From Arcticibacter sp041902385 (GTDB lineage: Bacteria; Bacteroidota; Bacteroidia; Sphingobacteriales; Sphingobacteriaceae): DNA of 64,000 nt. Each line of letters starts with the position of its first letter. The stretch's first letter is position 1. The notes below the pieces were generated by a model. The model was not told where the DNA came from, made no database searches, and saw only the letters and a list, made by a program, of their open reading frames with translations. Position numbers and translations under genes: made by a program. The stretch spans positions 2,604,001-2,668,000 of the forward strand of contig NZ_CP169244.1 of NCBI RefSeq assembly GCF_041902385.1, written 5' to 3'. This document shows positions 56,020-64,000 of the stretch, in pieces.

Positions 56020-57303
56020 ATGAATTTTATAGAAGAACTGCGCTGGAGAGGCATGCTTCAGGATATGATGCCCGGGACCGAGGAAGAACTGAATAAAGGG
56101 ATGACCTCTGGTTATATCGGTTTTGATCCAACGGCAGACTCTCTTCATGTAGGTCATCTCACTCAGATCATGACGCTGATACATTTTCAGCGCGCCGGGC
56201 ACAAACCGTTTGCACTGGTTGGCGGAGCAACCGGCATGGTGGGCGACCCGTCAGGCAAGTCGGCTGAACGGAATCTGCTGTCGGAGGATGTACTGCGGCA
56301 TAACGTCTCATCTATAGAGAATCAGCTTAAGAAATTCCTCGACTTTGATTGCGGAGCCAACAGTGCCGAGATGGTAAATAATTTCGACTGGTTCAAGAAC
56401 TACAATTTTCTCGATTTTATTCGCGATGTAGGAAAGCACATTACCGTCAACTACATGATGGCCAAGGATTCGGTTAAAAAGAGGCTTGAAGGCGAAACGG
56501 GAATGTCGTTCACTGAATTCAGTTATCAGTTAGTTCAGGGGTATGATTACTACTGGCTCTGGAAGAACAAGGGTTGTATGGTTCAGATGGGGGGATCTGA
56601 TCAATGGGGTAATATTGTGACCGGTACTGAACTGATCCGCCGGAAGGACGGTGGAAACGCTTTTGCTGTCACTACCCAGCTGATTAAAAAGGCCGATGGT
56701 ACCAAGTTCGGAAAAACTGAAGGAGGTGCAGTGTGGCTTGATGCAAAGAGAACCTCTCCGTATAAATTTTACCAGTTCTGGCTGAATACGAGCGATAGTG
56801 ACGCCAAGAACTGGATCAGGATCTTTTCTCTGAAGACGAAGGAAGAAATCGAGGCGATAGAGGCAGCACATGAGGCTGCTCCGCATCAGCGGGCTTTGCA
56901 GAAAGCTCTGGCAGAGGAAATCACGGTGCGTACTCATTCGGAGGAGGCTCTGCAAAAGGCTGTTAATACCTCAGAGTTCCTTTTTAGTAATGGCCCTGTT
57001 GATTTTCTGGAGAACTTAAGTGAAGAGGAAATCCTCGAAGTTTTTGAAGGCGTGCAGCAGTTCCCTGTGTCAAGAGCTGAGCTCGAGGCAGGGCTGAACG
57101 TTGCGGACCTTCTTGCAGAGAAATCAAAGGTTTTTCCATCAAAAGGTGAAGCACGGAAGATGATCCAGGGCGGCGGAGTTTCCATCAACCGGATCAAGGT
57201 AGGCGGGGCTACGGAGGTCGTGAACGCCTCCCAGCTGGTGAAGAATAAATTTATAATTGCTCAGAAAGGTAAGAAAAACTATTTCCTTCTTATTGCTCAA
57301 TAG
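56020..57303 (+). CDS. tyrS: tyrosyl-tRNA synthetase
   Basis: This 427-residue class I synthetase charges tRNA-Tyr. ATG 56020 (MNFIEELRWRG) is the family start and follows an exact -7 element; the longer in-frame start at 55900 has no homology. HIGH-type motif HVGHL (about 43-47), YQLVQGYDYYWL, QMGGSDQWGNI and the KMSKS-type KFGKT, then a C-terminal S4 RNA-binding region (MIQGGGVSINRIKV), are present. Length is standard. Confidence 0.97.
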   Translation: MNFIEELRWRGMLQDMMPGTEEELNKGMTSGYIGFDPTADSLHVGHLTQIMTLIHFQRAGHKPFALVGGATGMVGDPSGKSAERNLLSEDVLRHNVSSIENQLKKFLDFDCGANSAEMVNNFDWFKNYNFLDFIRDVGKHITVNYMMAKDSVKKRLEGETGMSFTEFSYQLVQGYDYYWLWKNKGCMVQMGGSDQWGNIVTGTELIRRKDGGNAFAVTTQLIKKADGTKFGKTEGGAVWLDAKRTSPYKFYQFWLNTSDSDAKNWIRIFSLKTKEEIEAIEAAHEAAPHQRALQKALAEEITVRTHSEEALQKAVNTSEFLFSNGPVDFLENLSEEEILEVFEGVQQFPVSRAELEAGLNVADLLAEKSKVFPSKGEARKMIQGGGVSINRIKVGGATEVVNASQLVKNKFIIAQKGKKNYFLLIAQ

Positions 57304-57377
57304 AGCGGAGGAAAGATTAGTCCCGGAGGCAACCGGAATCAATTACCCTGCTGCTATATCTCATGGATGACGCGCCA

Positions 57378-57426
57378 CGATATCAGAGGCTGCTACTGAA
57401 CAAGAAGGTTACAGCCTCTGATATCG
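57378..57426. repeat. 15-bp perfect inverted repeat overlapping the LuxE-like stop
   Basis: CGATATCAGAGGCTG at 57378-57392 is exactly complementary to 57412-57426 across a 19-base loop that contains the minus-strand stop codon at 57393-57395. No T-run follows on either strand. It may protect the mRNA 3' end or act as a weak bidirectional terminator between tyrS and this gene. Confidence 0.6.
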
Positions 57427-58378
57427 CTGTTATCAAAGCGACCTGCTATTTCAAAGCTTCCGTTGGGGTACACCTTCCCCAGATCCTGGGTTGAAATAAA
57501 CGCGCAGGAATTCCGGTTAGCAAGATCGATAATGTTGATTCCCCCTGTTCTGCCGCTTTCTACCAGCGACAAGGGATCATTGATATCTCTGGCCAGTACC
57601 CGCATCCAGGGCGGACAGCTGAAGATCCCTTCGCCCTTTGAGTAGCCTTGAGACAATAGTTCTGTCATCCCATACTCGGAGTGTATGGTTCGTACCTGAA
57701 AGCCCTGACATAAGATCTGATGTAACTCAGCCCGGACCATTTCCCGGCGTTTCCCCTTCATGCCCCCGGTTTCCATCACAATCAGTTCCGGAAAATCTAT
57801 TGTGTAAGTCTCAATAAAATCGAGGAGGGCATAAGTGACGCCGATCAGCAGCACCTTTTTTTCTTTTCTTTTAAGTCGCACAGTGTCTGATAAAGGTCCT
57901 GGTGATTGTGCAGGAAATAACCGCTTAAGGGCTGTTCGCTTCCCTTGATCAGCTCGTCTACCATGTAGATGAGCGACGATCCTTCCCGCTCGAGGTAAGA
58001 GGGCAGCAGGGCAAGTATCGTATACTGGCTTACATCGCCGTAGAAAAATTCAAATCCTTTAGTAAAGCTCTCTTCATACCAGCTCAAGTCCAGCACCGGG
58101 TGTTTACTTTGAACCATACCGGTAGTGCCCGAACTGCTAAAAACAATTTCGGGAGTCGCTGTGCTGCATGAGAGGTCGTGGGTCTTGAAAAATTCCACAG
58201 GCAGGAAAGGAATCTGCCTGAAGTCAGTTAACTCTTCGGCTTGCATATTCAAGGCCTGAACGAACGATCTGTACACGCTGTTCTCCGCATACTGCAGCTT
58301 GAAAGTTGCAAGTGCGAGATCGTTGAACTCTTGCTCTGAAGCAATGGAAAATACTTGTTGTCGCAGGTCTTTTTTCAC
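57393..58378 (-). CDS. LuxE/PaaK-like acyl-protein synthetase, interrupted by one frameshift
   Basis: This adenylate-forming ligase-like enzyme is of the LuxE family, which activates fatty acids as acyl-adenylates and passes them to a protein. Motif FSSSGTTGMVQSKH is the nucleotide loop. The first frame ends at 57845 (residues to KKKRCC); the second, to the stop at 57393, continues KVLLIGVTYALLDF, ETGGMKGKRREM, HSEYGMTELLSQGY. One added base in the T-run 57856-57862 joins them into 328 residues. No lux reductase or other partner is adjacent, so the role is open. Confidence 0.85.
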
Positions 58379-58417
58379 AGTGCAAAGATAGCCAGATCAA
58401 AAGGGCGAAGTATCAGA

Positions 58418-58771
58418 TTAATGTTCTTTTCGTAAGAAGCCCCTCCAGAAGTAGCCTGAGAAGGCTGACAACCCGGCAACGAGTCCTCCAGCCAGGGCAG
58501 AGATCATCACGACAAGTATCCAGTTGAAGCGCCAATCGGGCAACATGAACATTTGTCCTATGCGGTTGGCCAGCACATTGTCGTTAGGCAGGCTTTTAAC
58601 AAGTGACATGATGGTCCACAGGAGAGCAACGGCCTTAAAGCCGGAGCTAAAAGCATGGGAGCTCCTCCTGGCGCGGAATGCTGCAAAAAGAAAGGCAACA
58701 GGGCCGATGATCCACCAGGGCATAAAGAATTGAAGGACCAGACAGGCAAGAAGTATCAGTCGGGTTAACAT
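58418..58771 (-). CDS. small integral membrane protein, not recognised
   Basis: This 117-residue protein has an N-terminal hydrophobic pair (about 4-35) and a C-terminal segment (about 84-108, with WILVVMISALAGGLVAGL), so about three membrane passes. No known domain was seen. It lies 39 bases upstream of the LuxE-like gene and 3 bases after penicillin acylase, both on the same strand, so the three may be one transcript. Confidence 0.7.
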   Translation of the reverse strand: MLTRLILLACLVLQFFMPWWIIGPVAFLFAAFRARRSSHAFSSGFKAVALLWTIMSLVKSLPNDNVLANRIGQMFMLPDWRFNWILVVMISALAGGLVAGLSAFSGYFWRGFLRKEH

Positions 58772-58774
58772 TTG

Positions 58775-61210
58775 TTATTTCTTTTGAAGGGTTAGTGAAT
58801 GAGTGATGTATTGCTGTTGCTCTGCAGGGGAGTGGAAAAACAGGAGCTCGGCCAGTTTCCCCCTTACCCAGGTGTTGAGCAGGTCGTCATAATGAGAACT
58901 GCCGGGGTTGCCTGACTGGCCTCCCGGGAAAACCCCGTATCCTTTGGTGGTTTTACCCAGCGAGACTACCATTCGCCAGGAGGGGCCATGACTCTCTCCC
59001 AGGGCATTGACAGAGGTTTTAGATCCGCCGGTCCAGAGCGAACGAGAGCCCAGGCCTCCAATTTTTGCGAGATGGTTTACCCGGCTTTGCTTCACGCTGG
59101 CCCAGCGCCATTCAGGACTTATGGGGCCAAACCGTCGCTCCAGACTGTCTGCTGCAAATCTGAATGCGGCCAGAACAAGTTCTTCTCTGCTTTCTTTACC
59201 AGGCGTTTTTACATTATCAAACCAATGTGAACCGGGTTCCTGCAGCAAGAGCTTGACTGTGCGGTCGCGCGAGGGGTAGCGCATAGGAACAGCGCCACTG
59301 CCGAACTCGTCAGACCATATCATGTCGTAAAGCTTCTTCTGCCAGATTTCAAAGACAGAAGCCCCTATCTCGTTAGCGTTGAAATACTTGTTCCAGCGTC
59401 TGACGATATCATACACGCCCTGCTCACTGGCAGTGAATTTCGCCCCATTGGTGCATTGCAGTAAGGTGGGCAGAATGTCTTCTGCCAGTACGCTGTAGTT
59501 GTCATTTTGCAAAACCCTCATACTGTCAACGGTCGCTCCGCTCATTACGCTGAGCCGCTTGTTGATCCTGTGGGCTCGCTCATAACCGGAGAACTCCCAG
59601 TTAATGTAGTAGGGATACGAGGCATCAGTTGAGGGTTGGTTAGCAGAACTTACAAAGCCGCGTTGCGGATTTTTTACCGTCGGATTTTGCTCCGCAGGGA
59701 TCCGGCCGTGCCAGTCATTTTCAGGCCTCGAGCCGTCCAGCAGGTATTTGCCTTGTCCCCTCCATTTTAGAGGAATATAGCCATTGGCGGTTATTGCTAC
59801 GTCGTTTTGGACGTCGGCAAAAACGAAGTTCTGAGCCGGCGCCGTATACCACGTGAGCGCCTTTCGGTAGTCGTTGTAGTTGCTGGCTCTGTTGAGATAG
59901 TAGAAGGTAGCCACGTCAACCGAGGGATCGTGTGCGATCCATCTTAACGCGTACCCTTCAGGCACGTTTTGTGCCTTTGAAAAAGCTGGGGGCTTGTCCA
60001 GATACACCACCGGCCCCTGATGTGTATAATAAACTGTATCAATTTGGTCTGCTTTCCCTCTAACCTTAATTTTTTCAATGCGCGGTCTGGTTTTATTCCA
60101 TTTGTTATTGTACCAGTATTCGCGGTGGGTATGATCTTTAAAACGCACCTTATAGAAGTCGAGTACGTCGGCATCCACGTTCGTTACTCCCCAGGCTGCC
60201 TGTTGGTTAAAGCCGATGATAATGCAGGGCGCTCCCGGAATAGAAACCCCGTAACTGTTGGTCCCCGGCGCGGCGAGCTGCACCTGATACCAGATAGAGG
60301 GCAGTGAGAGTTCGAGATGCGGGTCGTTTGCCAGAAGCGGAAAGCCAGTTGCCGTCTTGCTTCCTGATACGGCCCAGTTGTTACTTCCAATGCCCTCGTC
60401 CTTCATGCGCGTTTTCACCGCTGATAAACCCCCGGCTGAAGCTTGTCTGTCAGGTGGAAGAGGCAGGGGAACAGGGTTGAAATTCCATTTTGTTCCCTCT
60501 GGAATAATAGGATCCTTCCGGAATGGAATATCAGGGAAAAGATCGCTGGTGACAGCTGCTCCGAATTTTTTAAGCACGTTGCTCATATAAAGCTCGTCCG
60601 ATCCCCCTGCAAGGGTAGAAGACATCAGCTTTAATAAGAGGGCGGTGTTAAGAGGTGTCCACTCTTCCGGCTTATAATCCAGGATCTTGAACTCAAGCGG
60701 GTAGTCTTTTGGTTGCACCCGGCTTATGTATGCGTTTACGCCATTGGCGTAAGCTTGTATCGCCTGCTTGATCCTGGGATGTTTTTCAAGTTCCCTCAGC
60801 ATATTTTCTGCTCCGAAAACCATGCCCATGCGCCGCTGATAACGGTCGAGCTCAATGGCTTTGTCACCGACAACCTCAGACAGACGGCCTCCGGCGAAGC
60901 GGCTCTGAAAATCCATTTGCCATAACCGGTCTTTCGCTGTCACATATCCCTGGGCAAAGTAGAGATCGTAGTCATTGCCCGCGAAAATGTGCGGCACTCC
61001 GTATGCATCATATGCGATGCTTGTATTTCCACGCACGTCAGCAAGCGGAAGTGTTTCGTCTGCCGCGCTCTTTCCTTCTGCGTTATTCCAAAACCCGCGA
61101 AAAGGATCGAAGAATTTCCCGATCGGGGGAATGTTGCCCAGCTTTGTATTAAACAAAAAGATCAGCGCAAGGGCAGGGAGCAGGCTTAAAGCGGCTTTAA
61201 CGGTTTTCAT
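58775..61210 (-). CDS. penicillin acylase-family amidase
   Basis: This 811-residue Ntn hydrolase of the S45 family is normally exported and cut to two chains. It begins with a hydrophobic signal (about 5-22) then IAYDAYGVPHIFAGND (about 65-80). The autocleavage site is Gly 275-Ser 276 in GIGSNNWAVSG, where the freed Ser is the catalytic residue. Later motifs are LANDPHLELSLPSIWYQV and AWGVTNVDAD. Substrates include beta-lactams and acyl-homoserine lactones in various members; which applies here is unknown. It is the first of three same-strand genes. Confidence 0.92.
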   Translation of the reverse strand: MKTVKAALSLLPALALIFLFNTKLGNIPPIGKFFDPFRGFWNNAEGKSAADETLPLADVRGNTSIAYDAYGVPHIFAGNDYDLYFAQGYVTAKDRLWQMDFQSRFAGGRLSEVVGDKAIELDRYQRRMGMVFGAENMLRELEKHPRIKQAIQAYANGVNAYISRVQPKDYPLEFKILDYKPEEWTPLNTALLLKLMSSTLAGGSDELYMSNVLKKFGAAVTSDLFPDIPFRKDPIIPEGTKWNFNPVPLPLPPDRQASAGGLSAVKTRMKDEGIGSNNWAVSGSKTATGFPLLANDPHLELSLPSIWYQVQLAAPGTNSYGVSIPGAPCIIIGFNQQAAWGVTNVDADVLDFYKVRFKDHTHREYWYNNKWNKTRPRIEKIKVRGKADQIDTVYYTHQGPVVYLDKPPAFSKAQNVPEGYALRWIAHDPSVDVATFYYLNRASNYNDYRKALTWYTAPAQNFVFADVQNDVAITANGYIPLKWRGQGKYLLDGSRPENDWHGRIPAEQNPTVKNPQRGFVSSANQPSTDASYPYYINWEFSGYERAHRINKRLSVMSGATVDSMRVLQNDNYSVLAEDILPTLLQCTNGAKFTASEQGVYDIVRRWNKYFNANEIGASVFEIWQKKLYDMIWSDEFGSGAVPMRYPSRDRTVKLLLQEPGSHWFDNVKTPGKESREELVLAAFRFAADSLERRFGPISPEWRWASVKQSRVNHLAKIGGLGSRSLWTGGSKTSVNALGESHGPSWRMVVSLGKTTKGYGVFPGGQSGNPGSSHYDDLLNTWVRGKLAELLFFHSPAEQQQYITHSLTLQKK

Positions 61211-61287
61211 GGTTGTATAAAGATATATCGTTTTCGCAATAAAATAACGTTAAGGATACAATACCTTCAGAATTTGAGGGATTTCTT

Positions 61288-61295
61288 TATATTTG
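61288..61295 (+). promoter_or_regulatory. candidate -7 element of glgB
   Basis: TATATTTG is an exact TAnnTTTG match but lies about 330 bases before the ATG, implying a long leader if used. Confidence 0.35.
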
Positions 61296-61494
61296 ACACG
61301 AAGAGTACGGCAGTAGCCGCACACCTCTTAGTTTTACTCAAACCGACTCACAAGCTGGATGTACCGGTCGTTTTAAAGACCTGAATTGGGAGACAAAACA
61401 GATGGATTCAGTTAAATCATAGATTAGTACACAAAGAATAGAATAGCGCGGGCGTTAGGATTACCCGGATTGAAGCGGCTCCTTGTGCATACAC

Positions 61495-61509
61495 ATGAAA
61501 GCGTTTCAT
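61495..61509. promoter_or_regulatory. LacI-operator-like palindrome upstream of glgB
   Basis: ATGAAA and TTTCAT flank a GCG centre, a near-perfect palindrome of the size and style of LacI-family operators. It is about 120 bases before the glgB ATG. No regulator gene is nearby. Confidence 0.4.
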
Positions 61510-61627
61510 CTGCGGCAGCCTTTTTCCCGTTTTTGAATGTAGTATTAGGTAGAAGGAAATAAACATTATCAAGGCTGCAAACAAACTTCAGCAGGATAGA
61601 AGTGTTAATGATGCACGTAAAATAAAT

Positions 61628-63595
61628 ATGAAGTCCAGGAAAAAAAGTTCAGATAACTCTCCTCAACCGAATGTCAGGTCGTACTCCAGATTTACCGATT
61701 ATGATATTCATCTCTTCAAAGCCGGTAAACATTATAAGCTGTATGAGAAACTGGGGTCTCATGTGGTGGAGCCGGATGGGGGGCCTACGGGAACTTATTT
61801 CGCTGTATGGGCTCCCAGTGCAAGAAATGTTTCCGTGATCGGAAATTTCAACGGCTGGAACCGCGAGTCACATCATCTGTACCCGCGCTGGGACAGTTCG
61901 GGCATATGGGAGGGATTCATACCTAACGTGGGCGTTGGAGAGGTATACAAGTACTTCATCGTCGGCCCTTCAGACGAAGGACTTGAAAAGTCAGATCCTT
62001 ACGCACTGAGATGGGAGCTGCCGCCGCACACCGCATCGATCGTATGGGACACCTGGTACGAATGGACAGATCAGGAGTGGATGTTTTCCCGCTTTCAGCG
62101 GAACGGGCTTAAGAAGCCCTGGTCGGTGTACGAGATCCACCTCGGGTCCTGGATGCGCAGTCCTGATGCTCCCGATGAATTCCTCGGTTACCGGCTCGTG
62201 GCCGATAAGCTGGTGCCCTACATCAAGGAAATGGGCTTCACGCACGTCGAGTTTATGCCTTTGATGGAACATCCATACTACCCGTCCTGGGGCTATCAGG
62301 TAACCGGTTATTTTGCTGCTTCTTCCCGTTATGGAACCCCGCAGGATCTGATGTATCTGATCGAACAGCTGCATGTTAACGGAATTGGAGTTGTGCTCGA
62401 CTGGGTGCCGTCGCACTTTCCCGGCGATATGCATGGCCTCTTCAAGTTCGACGGGACCCACCTCTATGAACATTCTAATGAGAAGGAAGGGTTTCATCCC
62501 GACTGGAAGTCCTATATCTTCAATTATGGGCGCAACGAGGTACGCTCTTTCCTCATCAGTAACGCGCTATTCTGGCTTGATCGTTACCACATCGACGGGC
62601 TGCGTGTAGACGCTGTAGCCTCCATGCTGTACCGCGACTATTCGAGAAAAGAAGGGGAGTGGATCCCCAATCAGTTTGGCGGCAGAGAGAACCTGGAGGC
62701 AATCAGCTTCCTGAAGGAGCTGAACGTGGCTGTATACGGACAGTTCCCCGATGTGCAGACTATTGCAGAAGAGTCTACCGCTTTTCCTGGTGTCAGCAGG
62801 CCGGTCTTCAGCGGAGGCCTTGGCTTTGGTATGAAGTGGATGATGGGATGGATGCACGACACGCTGAAGTACTTTGAGCAGGACCCTATACACAGGCGCT
62901 ACTACCACGGTCAGATCACGTTCAGCACCGTGTATGCCTTTACAGAGAACTTTATGCTTCCGCTGTCGCACGACGAAGTTGTCTACGGCAAGAAGTCGCT
63001 GATCTATAAGATGCCCGGAGACGAATGGCAAAAGTTTGCCAATCTGCGGGTTCTATATTCCTATATGTTCACTCACCCGGGGTCAAAGCTCCTGTTCATG
63101 GGCGCCGAATTTGCGCAAACAAGGGAATGGAACTTTGAGCAGTCGCTTGACTGGCACCTCCTGGACTTTAAACCACATCAGGGGATGAAGGAGCTGGTGA
63201 AAGATTTAAATCACCTTTACCGGACAGAAGGAGCGCTATACGAACGCAATTTCGAGTGGGAGGGTTTCCGTTGGATAGAATCAGGAGATGCTGAGAACTC
63301 AGTCCTTGTATATTGCAGAAGGGGAGAGGTCGGTGAAGAAAAACTGGTCATCGTTCTTAATATGACTCCGGTGCCGAGGGAAAACTACCGTGTAGGGCTC
63401 CCATATCATGGCGACTGGCAGATTATTTTCAACTCTGACGAAGTGAAGTATTATGGAAGCGGTTACGAGCTGAACTACGCGATCACCACTCAGCAGATGC
63501 CTTGGCAGGGGAGAGAACAGTCGGCTGTACTGCAGTTGCCGCCTTTGTCGGCTTTGGTGCTGAAGAGGTTTAACAGAAAGGCCAAGTTCTGGTAG
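61628..63595 (+). CDS. glgB: 1,4-alpha-glucan branching enzyme
   Basis: This 655-residue GH13 enzyme adds alpha-1,6 branches to glycogen. It has an N-terminal CBM48 region (FAVWAPSARNVSVIGNFNGW, about 60-80), then the GH13 barrel with DWVPSHFPGD, nucleophile Asp 328 in GLRVDAVAS, acid Glu 381 in IAEEST and LPLSHDEVVYGK, and a C-terminal beta domain. Length is typical of a GH13_8/9 enzyme. No other glycogen gene is in the window. Confidence 0.96.
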   Translation: MKSRKKSSDNSPQPNVRSYSRFTDYDIHLFKAGKHYKLYEKLGSHVVEPDGGPTGTYFAVWAPSARNVSVIGNFNGWNRESHHLYPRWDSSGIWEGFIPNVGVGEVYKYFIVGPSDEGLEKSDPYALRWELPPHTASIVWDTWYEWTDQEWMFSRFQRNGLKKPWSVYEIHLGSWMRSPDAPDEFLGYRLVADKLVPYIKEMGFTHVEFMPLMEHPYYPSWGYQVTGYFAASSRYGTPQDLMYLIEQLHVNGIGVVLDWVPSHFPGDMHGLFKFDGTHLYEHSNEKEGFHPDWKSYIFNYGRNEVRSFLISNALFWLDRYHIDGLRVDAVASMLYRDYSRKEGEWIPNQFGGRENLEAISFLKELNVAVYGQFPDVQTIAEESTAFPGVSRPVFSGGLGFGMKWMMGWMHDTLKYFEQDPIHRRYYHGQITFSTVYAFTENFMLPLSHDEVVYGKKSLIYKMPGDEWQKFANLRVLYSYMFTHPGSKLLFMGAEFAQTREWNFEQSLDWHLLDFKPHQGMKELVKDLNHLYRTEGALYERNFEWEGFRWIESGDAENSVLVYCRRGEVGEEKLVIVLNMTPVPRENYRVGLPYHGDWQIIFNSDEVKYYGSGYELNYAITTQQMPWQGREQSAVLQLPPLSALVLKRFNRKAKFW

Positions 63596-63720
63596 TCGGG
63601 GAGTATCAGGAGTTGCCAGGAGGATTCGCGGTCCGGAGTGCTGCTGAACAATATGAGGAGCAGGATATCAAATAGCTAAACATCGGTTCCGCCCTTTAGA
63701 GACGCATAAATAACATAAAG

Positions 63721-63750
63721 AAAGGAGACTGAATTCAGCCTCCTTTTTTT
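63721..63750. terminator. bidirectional intrinsic terminator
   Basis: AAAGGAG and CTCCTTT flank CTGAATTCAG with one unpaired base on each side, followed by seven Ts on the plus strand. It separates glgB from the convergent GAPDH gene. Confidence 0.75.
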
Positions 63751-63771
63751 ATGTATTGTTGATGCCTGATC

Positions 63772-64000
63772 TTACAATGTTCCGATCAGTTCAACAAGGT
63801 CAATCAGTTTGTTAGAATAACCCCATTCGTTATCATACCAGGAAACTACTTTCACGAAGTTCTCGTTCAGAGCGATACCTGCTTTTGCATCGAAGATAGA
63901 AGTGCGGGAGTCAGTTAAGAAATCCTGAGAAACCACATCATCTTCAGTGTAGCCTAAGATGCCTTTTAATTCGCCTTCAGAAGCTTCTTTCATTGCAGCC
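63772..64000 (-). CDS. gap: glyceraldehyde-3-phosphate dehydrogenase, C-terminal part
   Basis: The last 76 or so residues of a second GAPDH are present; the gene runs off the right edge. The tail VVSWYDNEWGYSNKLIDLVELI is the standard C-terminus, and DSRTSIFDAKAGIALNENFVKV precedes it. It is a paralogue of the gene at 29618 but closer to the common glycolytic form. The start and the catalytic Cys are outside the window. Confidence 0.95.
   Translation of the reverse strand, partial: AAMKEASEGELKGILGYTEDDVVSQDFLTDSRTSIFDAKAGIALNENFVKVVSWYDNEWGYSNKLIDLVELIGTL

Larger units (their letters stand above)
61221..61627. other. divergent intergenic region upstream of glgB
   Basis: The 407 bases between the divergent penicillin acylase and glgB genes hold an exact -7 element (61288-61295), a 15-base palindrome (61495-61509) and otherwise AT-rich leader. 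No gene was recognised. Confidence 0.6.

Noticed and set aside
1157..61485. Shared 15-mer CCGGATTGAAGCGGC near 1157 and 61471
   Set aside because: One 15-base match is expected by chance in a comparison of this size, and flanks are unrelated.
1..64000. CRISPR arrays, tRNA, rRNA, prophage and transposase genes
   Set aside because: Intergenic regions were scanned by eye for direct repeats, tRNA T-loops and transposase-like reading frames; none was found. Small RNAs could be missed.

Overview
The window looks like chromosome of a Bacteroidota bacterium, most likely Sphingobacteriaceae (Pedobacter-like). The support is three SusC/SusD-type loci, an ECF sigma/FecR pair, a Bacteroidota-type dcw cluster (MraY with an insertion, FtsI with a PASTA domain, no murF or ddl), a serine-palmitoyltransferase homologue, a small histone H1-like protein, and a TAnnTTTG -7 motif just upstream of many starts. 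No CRISPR, rRNA, tRNA, prophage or intact insertion sequence was seen.

Layout. (1) 1-17.0 kb is an accessory nutrient-uptake region on the minus strand: the N-terminus of a SusC cut by the window edge, a gene-poor 1 kb, an operon-like group sigma-fecR-susC-susD-EEP hydrolase, and a second operon susC-susD-phospholipase C. The two enzymes suggest scavenging of phosphorylated, possibly lipid-derived, compounds. (2) 17.4-30 kb is mixed: PH-domain protein, HAD phosphatase, DUF3606, GH18, Tat-type alkaline phosphatase, SulP transporter, DUF4251, an unrecognised acidic protein, a YhdH-type oxidoreductase, DinB, two tandem DUF421 proteins with zinc ribbons, and cyanophycinase. (3) 29.6-32 kb holds GAPDH and pgk. 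(4) 33.0-48.8 kb is the complete dcw division and wall cluster mraZ-rsmH-ftsL-ftsI-murE-mraY-murD-ftsW-murG-murC-ftsQ-ftsA-ftsZ, with a predicted MraZ operator in front and three DnaA-box-like sites between ftsA and ftsZ. (5) 49-64 kb carries spt, a histone H1-like gene, dapA, ligA, a YhcH-type lipoprotein, an ACP-phosphodiesterase-like protein, a Nudix hydrolase, tyrS, a LuxE-like protein, penicillin acylase, glgB and the C-terminus of a second GAPDH.

A cross-cutting observation is that five minus-strand genes (the second susC, the oxidoreductase, ligA, the Nudix gene and luxE-like) are each broken by a one-base loss inside a homopolymer. Restoring one base gives a full-length family-typical protein in every case. 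Because ligA is essential, sequence error is the simplest reading, so these genes are annotated across the shift. The best candidates for unexplored biology are the DnaA-box palindrome before ftsZ, the SusCD-phospholipase pairing, the zinc-ribbon DUF421 pair and the helically phased short repeats in two gene-poor kilobases.
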